DNA of 64,000 nt from Mercurialis annua (GCF_937616625.2 NC_065571.1:14014501-14078500); one strand, 5' to 3'. Positions 10,781 to 22,600 are shown, counted from the stretch's first letter. The notes: a model not told the origin generated them from the letters alone. A program made the numbers and translations.

Positions 10781-12433
10781 TGATAAGTGTATATTTTACG
10801 TCATTTAGAGGTCATTTATCTACTAGTTTTTAGTATTTTATGATGTAAAATATACGCTTATTTAGTTAATTTCGCTTATTTGTTAAATTATTTGTAGAAT
10901 GTAAATATTTAATGTTTCTTGAGTTTTTAGGAATAAAACAGAGTTAAAATGCAAAAATAGTCAGAGCCAGAAGGATTCGAGCTAAGTTCAAGAAAGCCAA
11001 CCAAGTTTCGGGTCAAACCGAGTCAAAACGAATCGAACCGGAAAATACGCCACAAGCAGCAGCTCAGCCGGCCTTCAGCCGGCCCACGACTATGAGCCGG
11101 CCAAGGGCCGGCTGACTCCTGATCTCGGAGTTCAAATCCGATTCTTGGGAATCGCGTGGGGATTCTTGGCCGATACGTTCACACATCTTCCATAAGCAAC
11201 ATATATTGGGTTCACACTCAAAGAGATCTTCCTTGGCTTGCACTCAAAGTATGAATCAAGATGAGATTTAATCAAGCTATCTTTGGAAACGAGATAAGTG
11301 AACCCTGATTTACTCAAGACGGTTATGGAAGAACTTGCTCCTACTCCGCTCTACATGGAAAGAAGAGATCCAAAGCTTGATCATCACTCAAATTCCATGA
11401 AGAGAATAGAGATTCTTGGCTTGAGCTCCACTCCTACCAACTCTACAAATAGCTTGCATTTGTGTAGAGAAAAATAATCTTTCTTTTAGAGATCAATAAA
11501 TCTTTCGGGATCTTAAACATCTTTGAGATCACCTTTGTAGTTTTCATCTTAGATCATAGACAAGCCTTTAGAGGTAGTCTATTTTAGTATCATTTTTACT
11601 CTATAGTTTGGGATTATTACGCAAAACATATTGGAATTCCGGAGTTAAGGTACAACATTATTGAGAGATCAATTACCGTTGTGTTCTTGTTAATCATGAA
11701 TTCCATATATGTTATTGTTGAATTTCCTTTAATTATGAGTAGCTAAACCCATTTTCGGGGATTATTAATTGAACTTATGTTTACTTAATCATATTGGGAT
11801 ATTGGATTGTTATTAAAATGATGTGTTAATTAATGTTCATAATGCTTGAATGTTTTTGGCCAATTCATTCACTGCCCTATGTTTTAATTATGACTTGAGA
11901 GAGCTTAATTGAAATAGATCAGTTAATTAACAACGTATGAATTAATAACACGAGAGTGAGTTAATGAATACGTGTTCTTGAGGTTTGCTTAATAAATATC
12001 ATTTAATCACTTGATTTGGTATTTTATAACACAAGAGTGAGTAATCTGCCTATTAATTGGTTATTTGTATATTTTTATCTATAGCGGCTTGAGAGAGAGT
12101 TATAGATGCATTAGACTAGCCTGAACCATAAAATTGATAACATAATCCATATATCCCATGAGATTAATGACATAAAGAAAATTAATAATCCCTGATCTTC
12201 CTTATTATTGTTTAAACCCATTTTTATTCAAAGCTTAATTTTATTCTAAATTAAATCTGCTTAATTCTATTTTATTCATTTTAAATCACTTCAACCAAAT
12301 CATCTTTTTGGCTATCCAAATTGAGTATCATAATTGGGTGTATTTAGTTGCTTTCCTTGTGGGTACGATATCTGGACTTCACAGTCTATATTACGAGTTG
12401 ACACTGTGCACTTGCAGCAATTTTTAATCAACA
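10781..12433 (+). repeat. 3' LTR of the Athila-like element
   Basis: 1653 bp, nearly identical to the 5' LTR. Visible differences include TCATTC/TCATTT near the start, a three-base cluster after CGGGT, a T/G in CGATACTTTC, a missing C in GCTCCTACTCC and several G/A or G/C differences. Its GC-rich island is at about 11058-11116. Confidence 0.92.
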
Positions 12434-12701
12434 CACGACCTTTAAAACGTGTCAATTCAGGGCATCACTTTTTATTTCTTTTTAAAAACAACATGGGCAC
12501 GTTTTTTGATTAAATTTTGCTGACTTAGACACTCGATGAGAGTGCCACGTGCCACGCCACGTCAGTAAAAATGCCACTAAAAATGTGCCCGTGTTATTTT
12601 TGAAAAGAAATGAAAGGTGGTGTCCTGAATTGCCACGTTTTAAAGGTCGTGTTATTTTTGCAATTTCGTGTAAAGGTGATGATTTTATATGTAATTAACC
12701 C
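12434..12701. mobile_element. Mutator-type MITE, right part (first 5 bases are the Athila target duplication)
   Basis: It completes the MITE begun at 3869. It ends in TATATGTAATTAACCC, the inverse of the left terminus, and is followed by the second TATTTGAAC copy at 12702-12710. Internal sub-terminal inverted repeats include GACCTTTAAAACGTG and CACGTTTTAAAGGTC, so the whole element can fold into a long hairpin. A diverged relative lies at 29318-29629. Confidence 0.85.
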
Positions 12702-13915
12702 TATTTGAACCAACGACTTTAGTTTTGAAAGGTTTTTAATTAAAACTAATAAAAACAGAAAATAATAATTTAGAGAATAGACAATAAAGACAAATAACTC
12801 AGAATATTGCTTTCGTATGGATTATCGATAACTTACAAATATAACTTATATCAATCAATTTTAATTGTTACATGCAATGGAGGATAGATCGAAGATGCTA
12901 GTTCAATATTCCTATAATGTTGCTAGCCTATTAACTATAACCCGTTACCCCGAATCACCCTTACTGCCATGGTTTACAGAACGATAGAAGATAAATGGAA
13001 ATTAATAATCAAGGCATTATCGATTATTTATCCACATAGACCACATAACTCAAACATGATGGTCAGACAATACTTTGTAATTATGCCTTAGTTACCCTTC
13101 TCCAATTAAATTGCTTAAGTCCCCTCCTCAAAATTTATTCTAAGTTTATGTAATTGTTAGCTACTCAATCACAAGCATTACTCTCAATAACTAAGGATTG
13201 CATTAACAAAGAAAGATATAGAAATTAGTTTTCAGAATTTAAACCTAGCATCCATACTACTCACAATATTCCAAGTCAAGAAATTTAGCTAGACATAATC
13301 AAATGAACTAGGCAATCAATAATAACAAACATAATCAAAACAAAAGATTGAAATAAAAATACTTGAAATAAAAACCTGAAATTATTCGGAACACACACTT
13401 TCGAAAGATTAAGTCTTCAAATAAAACTAAGAACTAAAAGAAAATTAAACTAATGCAAATTGTTTGTGGAATAGATAATAATAAAAAACTAGATGATTAC
13501 ATAGCCTTGAGTTGGGTCTTTATATAGGGGAAGTTCTAGTAGTCTATTACAATTGGAATTCAAGTCGGGGTAAAAATCCATTTAGAATTAGGACTTGGAG
13601 CAAAATCCCTTCGTCAGACGTTCCTGCCGGGGAAAGAGGTCCTGCCGTCCGGCAGCAATGTGCCTTGCCCGACAAGAAGTTGCCACAACAGCTCTTCCTG
13701 CCGGCCGGCAGGAATGGCTTCCCCGGCAAGAAGTTGTAACTTCTCCTAAATGCCGCAATCTACTCCGAACTTCTCGCTTTTGATCTTTAAATATCTTGCT
13801 TTCCTCCAAATGCAATATCCTACAAAACAAACACCTTTCCAAGTGTAAAATCTTTAAAACAAAGCAATAACACAATTTTACACTTAAAAAAATGATATAT
13901 AAAATACACGCATCA
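12702..13915 (-). repeat. Gypsy-type solo LTR, part 2 (5' end and TATA region)
   Basis: The remainder of the solo LTR begun at 3753; the first 9 bases are the MITE target duplication. On the minus strand it begins TGATGCGTGTATTTTATATA, similar to the Athila LTR start. A TATA-like box (CCCTATATAAAGACC) lies at about 13516-13530, and a GC-rich palindromic island lies upstream of it. Combined with 3753-3868 the LTR is about 1.3 kb. No internal Gypsy sequence accompanies it, which suggests LTR-LTR recombination. A perfect target duplication was not found. Confidence 0.65.
13616..13736. repeat. GC-rich palindromic island in the solo LTR
   Basis: It contrasts sharply with the AT-rich surroundings. 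It contains nested inverted repeats: an outer pair TGCCGGGGAA and TTCCCCGGCA, an inner perfect palindrome CCTGCCGGCCGGCAGG, and CTGCCGTCCGGCAG. Short ORFs through it on both strands are side effects of the symmetry, not genes. Confidence 0.8.
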
Positions 13916-14282
13916 ACAACGAATATTAGCATAGCATTATAAGTGATAATAGATATGAATATTCGGTCCTTAAAAGTACAGTTTCGAGCCTCTAGCTCGT
14001 TTTTCGCTAATCCGGATGTGAAATCCAACTTCAGATCTATGTGCAGCTCTATGTTCTTGAATGACTAAAGCGTCTTAACTTGTTTGATCGACTAGCTTGT
14101 GTGTGTTGGATTGTGTGGTTCGGCTATGGCTCTCTAATTTAGGGGTTGATCGTGCTTTTTTAGGGTGATTAATTGACAACCTTTAGTTAGCCTGATTAGG
14201 AGTTATATTTATAGTGGTTAGGAGTAGTTTGGGATTAGCTATGTTTATTTAACTAAATTCGTATTAAAACTTGCAGGCTAAG
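13916..14282 (-). repeat. Tat/Ogre-like LTR, copy A, part 2
   Basis: Resumes the outer LTR after the solo-LTR insertion. On the minus strand a TATA-like box (CACTATAAATATAAC) lies at about 14200-14216, matching the position of the clearer box in the copy at 58459-61170. It ends at the MITE target duplication CTAAG (14278-14282). Confidence 0.6.
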
Positions 14283-15131
14283 GTGGTGTTTGATAAAACT
14301 GAAAATTAAGTGCTGAATTTTAAGTTCTGAAAATAATAATTGCTGTTTTTTAAAGTGCTGAATTAAATAAGTCCGTTTGATAACTGCAAGTCTGTAATTA
14401 CTGAATGTTATTAAAATTATTATATTTACATATAAATCATTTAATGATTAACTATTTTAAAAATAAATTACTAAATACAAATAATTTTTAAAATATAAAT
14501 AAATAATTTTTTTAAAATATTATAAATATTACATATATTATAAATAAAAATTATAAATTTTAATTGCTTATGTTGATAATTAGTCTTTAAAGATATAATG
14601 ATTCTCCCATTTAACTTGAAAATTAGTCTTTAAAATAAAATACTAGTTTTTAAAATTCCGAAAAATACGTTTAAATATGATAATCAATGTTGTGTGTTAC
14701 AAACGGAGGTCCAAATAATATTTAAGAGGGGATATATTAAATAATGACATATAGACTATAAAAAAATAGAAAATAAAATATTCATATTTAAAAATATAGT
14801 AATTTGTAATTTTAAGTGCTAATTTAAGTTTACGCTCATTGCGATATTAAAAAAAATAAAAAAATAATATATGTTAGATAAAATATTTTTATTCGTGAAT
14901 AATAATTGAAAATAATAAAAATATAAAGTTTATTAAATGATAAAACTAATATTTAATAACATAATGTTTTCAGTAAAAAAAATAAGTCAAATGTTTTGAG
15001 TTATTATTTTAAGTGGTTTTTGACTTAATTGAATAAATTGAGTTGAACGTTTTTGAGTTATCAAACCAACTTAAAATAATTAAGTGCTTAGTACATTAAT
15101 ATAAGTAATAAGGTGGGTTATCAAACACCCT
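14283..15131. mobile_element. MITE with GGTGTTTGATAA-type ends
   Basis: About 849 bp, very AT-rich, with no coding capacity. The terminal inverted repeats are GTGGTGTTTGATAA and TTATCAAACACCCT. It is flanked by CTAAG on both sides (14278-14282 and 15132-15136). The related LTR at 58459-61170 shows the uninterrupted site (GCTAGCTAGGTAAAAG near 60802), confirming that this block is an insertion. The 5-bp duplication does not settle the superfamily; the ends resemble hAT-type MITEs. Confidence 0.75.
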
Positions 15132-15136
15132 CTAAG

Positions 15137-15418
15137 TAAAGTGTAGTTAAAAGTCATTTTTGGTGTCCCAAAGTGTTAAAAAAGGCTTCTAGGACCCTAT
15201 GAGTTTAGCTATGGTCAATTTTAGTCTGTCAATCTTGCAAATTGGTCCATAAACTTCAAAGGTATTACAATTAGTCCAATTTTTTAGACTTATACTACTA
15301 TTTCTTTGGACTTTTACAGGCTATTTACGGCTAAGTAATTATGTTTTACTCCCTTGTTGGCTAAAGGCCTTTATCCTAAGCCCTAATTTTGATACTAAAG
15401 CCCAATAACATGTCTACT
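15137..15418 (-). repeat. Tat/Ogre-like LTR, copy A, part 3 (LTR start)
   Basis: It matches 60821-61016 closely: AAAGTGTTAAAAAAGG, TTGCAAATTGG, ATTACAATTAGTCCAATTT. It then diverges, with a possible degraded terminus TGTCTACT at 15411-15418 where the other copy has TGTCTACA. No target duplication pairs with the left end at 2122, so the outer border is approximate. Confidence 0.6.
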
Positions 15419-15946
15419 TAGTGTTGCAAGGCTCATATTATAGAAGGTTCATAATCATTCCACCTTGGAGAGCAAGAAAAATCGTTAAAGGGCATTTCGG
15501 CAATTAGCTTAAGCATATCAAAACTAGAGGAGAAGATCAGACTATGACAGTGTACCTTGTACTACACAATCAAGCTGCCAGTCACTACCAAACAAGATGT
15601 TCTCAACCTGGTCTAATTAGCTCGGCTAGCAAGAGGCTCCGCCATTTAACATTTTGTACACCTTGCATTTATATATGGATAAGAACCAAGGAAAATGACT
15701 CAGCCCTAATTCTAGAAGATTTCTGGAGCCTATATATACCTCTCCATCAACCATTTACCAAGTGTGGAGCATCAAGAGAGAAAACCTATCACCACCACCA
15801 TTGTGCTTCATAAGTTGGTTATCCATATCAAAGAAACTAGGGTTAATTTTGAATAAGAGTTTTTACCGCCAAATATCTGTAAGCACTTGTGAGTTATAGA
15901 CTAACTTATGGATAGATCTAGGTTTATAATATCAAAGGGAAATAGT
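15419..15946 (+). repeat. Possible Copia-type LTR, left part, interrupted by the LARD
   Basis: A 530-bp stretch with a TATA-like box (CCTATATATACC at about 15729-15740) followed by transcript-leader-like sequence. It connects, across the LARD and its TCGCC duplication, to 27173-27400. That continuation has the GTGGACATAGG...GTTGCCGAAC block common near the 3' end of plant Copia LTRs. I did not find a matching second LTR or coding region. A small ORF at 15544-15813 spans the proposed promoter and is not considered real. Confidence 0.4.
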
Positions 15947-17096
15947 TCGCCTGTAATACCCCGTATTTTTGGGATAAGTATTTATTGGATTAATTGCATT
16001 ATTTTAGCCTATTGGAGCTAAAATAAGGGAATTTTTGTAAATTAGGAGGAAAGAAGCGTTTTGACGAGTAATGAATTTTAATAAAGTTGGACTATATTAT
16101 TAGATTAAATTATTTAGAATTAAATTTTATTTCGTATTTGGATATCGAGATAAGTATGTCGGAATTTAATGGAAAAAAATGGGAGAAATTTCCATTAAAT
16201 AAAATAAATGATTTTAAAATGGATATTTAAATAATATCCGTAAATTTTGTCATATGGATTATTCAAAGAGAATCCAAAAATATTTGGAATATTATTTAAA
16301 ATACGGGTTTAAGCGTGACTAATAAATTATACAGCTAAATAATAAATTTTGAGGATAAGGCGACAATTAATATTTTGGAATAAAAGAAAAAAAAAATAGT
16401 CCGTATAATTTATAATCAAACAAAGTTTGGAATTAGCCCGAGAAATTTAACGACGTGCTTAATTAATAAAAGAATGATTAAATAGAAGGAATTTTTGGAA
16501 TTGGGTTAAGAAAAGGATTACATTAAAACTAGCCCATTTGAATTAAAAGCCCAAGCCCCAAATTAATAAGTTCAGATATGAACAATAGCTTAACTCAAAC
16601 ATTCCAGAGGCTTCATTCATCATCATCACCCATTCTTCTTCTTCCCTCTCTATTCAATTTCAAGACATGGAGAAAAACTTGGGTTCTTGTAGTTTAAGCT
16701 CAAATTAGCCATCCTCTACCTATTGGAGCTTTAATCAAAGGTTAGTAACTCTAATTCATAGATTAATTTTGAATTAGAGGGTTAGGGTTTATGGATATTC
16801 AATTGGGTTTTTAGTTGCATGTGTTAAAAATTAACATTAGATGATTAATTAATAAGTTTGAGGTTAATTAAATGGTGAATTGAGGGCTGGAAATTCTGAG
16901 TTTAAGTAATGATATTATGGTTAAACAATTATTGGTAGGGATTAAAAAGTTGGGTTAGATTAAGCTAATAAAAATTGAATTGGGATGTGTTTTAATCAAT
17001 TAGTATTAGAGAACTCAAGATTTTCAAAAGCTGGAAATTTTTCTAATTGTTACAAAATTGTGATTTTTGAGAACCGGAAATAGGAGTCGGGTTTTG

Positions 17097-17320
17097 GCGG
17101 AGGGGCGAAGGCCGGAGAGAAGACCGGTCAGGCCAAATGGCCTGACCAGTCTGCTCATGTTGAGCAGACTACGGTCTGCTCAACCAGAGCAGACCACGGT
17201 CTGCTCTGCTGAGCAGACCTGTGTCTGCTCTGCTGAGCAGACCTGCGTCTGCTCAGCCATGAGCAGACCGGCTGGTCTGCTCAATGGGCAGACCAGCCGG
17301 TCACCCCGAACCCGCGCTCC
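17097..17320. repeat. GC-rich tandem hairpin island in the LARD 5' LTR
   Basis: A run of adjacent perfect or near-perfect hairpins: GGTCAGGCC/GGCCTGACC, AGTCTGCTCA/TGAGCAGACT, several GTCTGCTC/GAGCAGAC pairs, and CGGCTGGTCTGC/GCAGACCAGCCG. Roughly seven hairpins share a 9-10 bp arm. The same island recurs at about 24613-24836 in the 3' LTR with at least one difference (GACCAGTC versus GACCCGTC). Confidence 0.9.
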
Positions 17321-18750
17321 CCGGATGATTTTTCGATAAAAAATTGGGTGTTTTCAGAATTTTAAATGAGTTAATTTAAGTGTTATTGTAGAGTTGAAAA
17401 TGAAATTTTTAATGAATTGGGTATATAATTTTCAAATAGAAGTAAAAAGGGGTTATATCATAAATTTTATCAAACTTAAAGTTTTAAAAGGATGAGGTTT
17501 ACAAATGTTTAAATAAATTTAATTTAAGTTAGGAAGTTTAAAGAATGATTTGAGAATTTGGAGATTTATATGGATTATGGCATAAATTAAATTTAAGCCT
17601 AAATACTTGAATGTATAGTCTAAAGTTAAAAATTGGTTTTAAGTAGATTTAAAATGATTGAAAAACTTAAGTACGGGGTTAGTGCGATTTATATATTTAG
17701 AAAGAAAAATTGTTACAAGTGAAACTTGTAATATAATTAGTTAAAGTAATAAAGTTAGAAGTTAAGTTAAACATTTAAAATTTTGAATTACTAGCATAAG
17801 TTTTTGGTTAGTGAATCAAAGTGATATTAAGAAGGCAAGAATGAATACAAGGACTTAGCAATAATTCAAGTTCGAATACTTGAAATTTTATTCGAAAAGG
17901 AATGAGTAGACGAGTTTTAAATAGAGTATTAATTTAGCATTTGTTCATATTATAGATTCTACACGTGGGCGGATTGGAGAATTAGAAGAATTGGAATTAA
18001 TCAACGGACTATTTTATATTTTGCAATTGGAAAATTTGAATTTAAGCGATCGAGGTGAGTTCGCGATTTACTTTCGAGTATTATTATTTTTATTTATAAA
18101 TAGATACATGTATTTGATTGAATGTTTTAATTTAAACCTATATATTTGTTTATAAAACTCATATTGATATTAATAGAGCTTTATTAAAATATTTTAAATA
18201 ATAAGTTTATGACTTTTATTAACAGTTTATTTTATGCTATAAACGAATAAAATATATTACATTTTATTAAAGGTCGCATAAATTGAGTTTGAAATATATT
18301 GAAAAATGTTTGATACTAGACTTTGATTTTTATAATGAATAATGCGATTTATAGTTGATGATGGCTAGATCGTGAGATCGCCTTTGAAATAGCATCGTTT
18401 ATTTGAAAAGAGCATGTATTATTTAGTTAATGCTCTTTATTCTTTTTAGACCTTTAAGCATGTATATTAGTATAAAGAATTTGAGAATTTTATTATAATA
18501 CTTGTTATTTTGATAGCTTCGCTATATGTATGTTTATTATACGAGCTTATACATTGTTTGTCCTGTGGAATTATTATTTAAACCCAATAAGTGATCCGTG
18601 GGAAACGAGCTACCTATTGGGCGTCAATAGGCTGTGTGATCACCAGTACTGATACGAGTCGAGTCTAGGCGTCTATGGTCAATGATTTGAAATGATAAAT
18701 TATGATTATCGATCGATTAATGGAATAAGGAGGATAAAAAGAAATGTGAT

Positions 18751-18932
18751 AGACACAAGGTAACTCGGTCGAACTATCTCGGGACCTGTGTCTAGTGGGT
18801 AACTCGGTCGAATTATCTCGGGACCCACAACTTGGGATTAAGTAGTGGCATGATGTAACTCGGTCGAATTATCTCGGGACTATGCCACGTGGTAGCGGGT
18901 AACTCGGTCGAATTATCTCGGGACCCGGCCAC
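18751..18932. repeat. Array of four hairpins, constant loop and variable stems (5' LTR)
   Basis: A 24-base loop containing CTCGGTCGAAYTATCTCGGG occurs four times. Each copy is flanked by different arms that pair with each other: AGACACA/TGTGTCT (18751-18793), GTGGG/CCCAC (18795-18828), GTGGCAT/ATGCCAC (18845-18888), and GTGG plus CGGG with CCCG plus CCAC (18889-18932). Because the stems differ yet stay complementary, a folded structure seems to be maintained. Confidence 0.85.
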
Positions 18933-19656
18933 TCGGACGATATGATTCGAAAAACAATTATCGTTGATTATGTTCTATAGGTTCATAGCATTTGGGTTTA
19001 GGGTTTCGAACGGATCCGATATTGGAAACTATTAAATTATATTTTATGTTTATTTATGTTTATCAAATCGTTTACTATCGAAGTATGTTTAATTAATTGT
19101 TTATTATCGAGGTATGTTTAACTATAAACTATTTATTGATCATAAAGTAAAGTATATTTTATCGTTAATGCGACCTTATCTTTAAGTATAATACTGTTAG
19201 TAAATTGTGAACTCACTCAGCGTTGTCTGACCCCCCAACAGTGTTTTCTTTCAGGATTAACATATGACGATGTGGTCGAGCTTCCATTCGTTGTTCCGGA
19301 AGTCTCAGTTATGGGAGGTCTTATTCTTCTTAGAGCTGCAGTAGTCATGATAGTAGACCTAGCTAGTAGCAGACGATTTATGTTTATATTATGACCTGCT
19401 AAAATGATGTATTTTGGAAAAATGAATTATCCAGGGATTTAATATATGGTTAATTGGTATTTTATACAGGTGTGGTTATTTAAGTTTACAGGCGTTATAT
19501 TGCCGATTTTTCGAAAATGGTTTTATTAAGTATTATAACGATTTTGGAAAAGCGAAAAAATTTTTTAGATAAATTTAGGCTTGCTACGGGTTTCGGAACC
19601 AAAATTCCCATTCCCTAGCGCCGGTCGCGGCCCTCGATTTCGGGTCGTGACAAATG

Positions 19657-19668
19657 TGGTATCAGAGC
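19657..19668 (+). promoter_or_regulatory. Primer-binding site, initiator tRNA-Met type
   Basis: TGGTATCAGAGC starts 4 bases after the LTR and is complementary to the 3' end of plant initiator tRNA-Met, the usual primer for chromoviruses and most Copia elements. Confidence 0.92.
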
Positions 19669-22600
19669 AGTTGGTCCAGGATACCACTGCTTTGTGTGAG
19701 TCTACCTAGGAAACTACTGCAGCACATAGGATTCGAGTCATGTCTTTTGCATGTTGTCTTCTGTTTTCTATAGTTTCAACCTTCCTATTTAGGATATAAG
19801 CCGCGATTATTGTGTGATACTGCGTGCGACTTAAATAATTAGTATTTATGCGACTTGGTGACTAGGCTTAGGTAGGAAGTAATGTATAGTGTGAGGATGT
19901 TATGATAAGCATACGATATAAGCGTTTAAGGATGACTGATAGAAAGGCGTAGATTTAAAGAGGCGGAAGAACTTACCAAGTTACAGAGTTAAAGTCTGGA
20001 GAACTTACAAAGTTAAAAGTTTATGAATTAAAGTTAATTGTTTAAACGATTTTAAAAGCATAATTGTGCCTAGACCCGAGATAGAAATGCATTATTGCCA
20101 CGACATGAATAGAACTGCATCACTACATACACATTAAATGGAAAGAATAATAAATGAATTCATACATTAGTAGGACATGCATCATGCTCATTTGGCCTAG
20201 ACAGGAGGTAAGTTATGGCAACTCTTTGGGGATGAGAGACATCATCACCCTAGAGCACAATTATGCTAATCTTTAAAGGATTTAAATGTGATTTTTATAA
20301 AGGGTCATTTTCTTTGAATTGTAAGATAATTGAATTATTTTTTTTAGAGATTTGTTTTAAAACGTAAGTATACCTAGACCGGAACTCTGTAACGAAGGTA
20401 AAATGCTCGAAGTTAGGTAACAAGCAACTCTAAAAGGCATGACGAACGTGTATTAGAACACAAAATAAAGAATTGTGTTTTGAATATACAACGTTGGTAG
20501 TAGTTCAACGAACTATAGTGCGAGTAGAATAGTAAGGCGTATCTGTATAGCAATATATATATGATTAAGCAATGAGTTAAAATTTTCTTATATGTAAATG
20601 AGGTATTTAGGATACCATGCTATAAGATAGTAGATGTATAAAGAAAGATAGCAGAACCTAGTAAGCGAATTGTTAGACTAAGGTACTAGAGATAAGGGGC
20701 GATCTTTACTAATTGAAGAAGCGAATTTTAATCGATATTGGGGAATTACCAAGATTAGTAAAACTAAAGTATCTTTTGATGGAACCGTTGGATCGGTTTG
20801 ACGTTGGAGTATGACATTCCTAAGAAGATTATTTAGGAATGAACTGCGGTGATCGTTAAACGGAGAGCCAGACGACGGTGTTTATGAAAGTATTGACGGG
20901 AGATCTCTATTAATAGAAAGGACCATGCTAGTGAGCCAGCTGTGGGAATATAAGATATATTGAGATTATTTATGGAAACTCCGTAAAATACGAATATTGT
21001 GAAGTATTTGGTTAAGGAGGTTAAGATACGGGGCATGTGCATTATACAAAGTAAGTTAAGAAGTTAGAATATCGGATAAAGAAACTACGGAAGGCATGTA
21101 TGGAAATGTATGAAAAAGGAATATGAAGTGTAAGATTATGAGACTTGAGTCCGAACAGCAAAGAATGCAAGTTATAGTACGATAGCTATAAAATATTGTT
21201 GATGACTCTTAAAGGGGAACGTGAACGCTCCATGTGAAAGGTCACCACATGTTTCATATCGTAGATGGTACTAGATATATATTATTTGAGAACTTGTATA
21301 TTAGGACCAACGAAGGAATCAAAGTACATTAATGTTTAAGTATATAACATATTAAAGACAAAGGTAATTGGATAAGAACTTTGTGATGAGGATAAGAAAA
21401 AGAACAACTTTATACAAGTAAACAAGGTTGTATGCAGTTGACATGAGAATTAACCATGTACAGGATGAGCGACAGTTATGAAAGAATGATTTATAATAGT
21501 ATTAATGGAGGGAGTGAGATACCTAAGGTTAAATATATGTTAAAGATAAAGGGGAGATGATTCTCAAATCAATAGACGATGATGGGAACAATAAAGAACA
21601 TGAAAGTATAAATAGAAACAACAATAATAAGAACGTAAGCCATGATAATAGTTATGAATAAGGTATTGAAGAAGGCAAATTTTTTTAGAATTAATTACTC
21701 TATCGTTGGCATTATAGAGTAAAATGAGGAAAGGGTACGATAGATTTTAAGTGATACCTAATATGGAACCAACTTCATAACACTCGATATGAGAGGCCAT
21801 GAAATGGGTAATTAGTATAAAACAAGGAATATACCCATCTACTATAGGACATCGATAAGGATATCGTGTACAAACATGTACATGATTAAATGTAAAGAAG
21901 GCGGAAGACGTCAAGAAAAGTGACATCCGACCCCGATGAACTTATACGTCAAAATATAATTGTTGAAACAGGATATGAGAAATGACTCATGAGGGAATAA
22001 TATGAACTACTTATGAAATTTTGGGAAAAGATTGAAGTAAGGAAACTTCACATATGTGTTCTTGACCAATGAAACAGGACGGAAAGATGGTATATGAGTT
22101 GTGAAACTTTAAGGAAGGGACAAACCATTAAAATGGATGTACAAGGTCGTAATAGAAGAGGCATGGAGGAACGAGTAAGCATGTTAGCTGTTGGCTTTAA
22201 ATTATTAATGAATTTATAGTATAGGGTTCCGGCGTCCGCAGAATGGATGCAGACATTTGATAAAGAGATTTCGATGGATTATTTAATGGCAATGTGAGGT
22301 GAAGGCGAACGTAACTACGAAAATTTCATATGGACTTTGGTTTTATATCAAGTGGGATAATCCAAAAGTTATAACTACGTTTGGACTAGTAATTAATTTC
22401 GGATAAGTTCAAAGAATTCAACTAAAGAAACTACATGTCGAATTAAGAAAAGTTTAGATGCCTGGGGTAGGTAGTTTAAACAATCTTTCCGACCCCTTGT
22501 GCGTGTCAAGGTCAATTTGAATCAAAATGGAAATTGTAGAGAGAGTTGCAGAGAGTTCATTTAAAGAAAGTAATAAACAATTGGACGATTTTAAGCGATT

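Larger units (their letters stand above)
3924..12433 (+). mobile_element. Young non-autonomous Athila-like Ty3/Gypsy retrotransposon (gag-protease only)
   Basis: A complete LTR retrotransposon of 8510 bp. It has LTRs at 3924-5577 and 10781-12433 and a perfect 5-bp target duplication CACGA (3919-3923 and 12434-12438). The primer-binding site matches the 3' end of plant tRNA-Asp (5584-5601), and a purine-rich stretch (GTGTGAGGAGG) precedes the 3' LTR. The LTRs differ at only about ten substitutions and one 1-base indel by eye, implying a recent insertion. One ORF (5717-8605) encodes gag, zinc knuckle, protease and a short post-integrase tail, but no reverse transcriptase, RNase H or integrase. 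tRNA-Asp priming and the protease type are known Athila traits. Confidence 0.93.
15952..19652 (+). repeat. 5' LTR of the LARD
   Basis: 3701 bp. It contains a GC-rich hairpin island (17097-17320) and an array of four hairpins with a shared loop (18751-18932). The 90-codon ORF at 17067-17339 runs through the palindromes and is not a credible gene. Confidence 0.93.

Noticed and set aside
13512..14028. Short ORFs on both strands of the solo LTR
   Set aside because: They coincide with the GC-rich palindromic island and the LTR promoter region; no protein family is recognisable.
17067..17339. 90-codon ORF, also at 24583-24855
   Set aside because: It runs through tandem palindromes of an LTR. Its Cys/Ser/Ala repeats simply reflect the hairpin arms, and no initiation or domain evidence exists.
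18751..18932. Regularly spaced repeats resembling a CRISPR array
   Set aside because: Only four units, irregular spacing, flanking arms self-complementary rather than unique spacers, located in a plant LTR and present in both LTRs.
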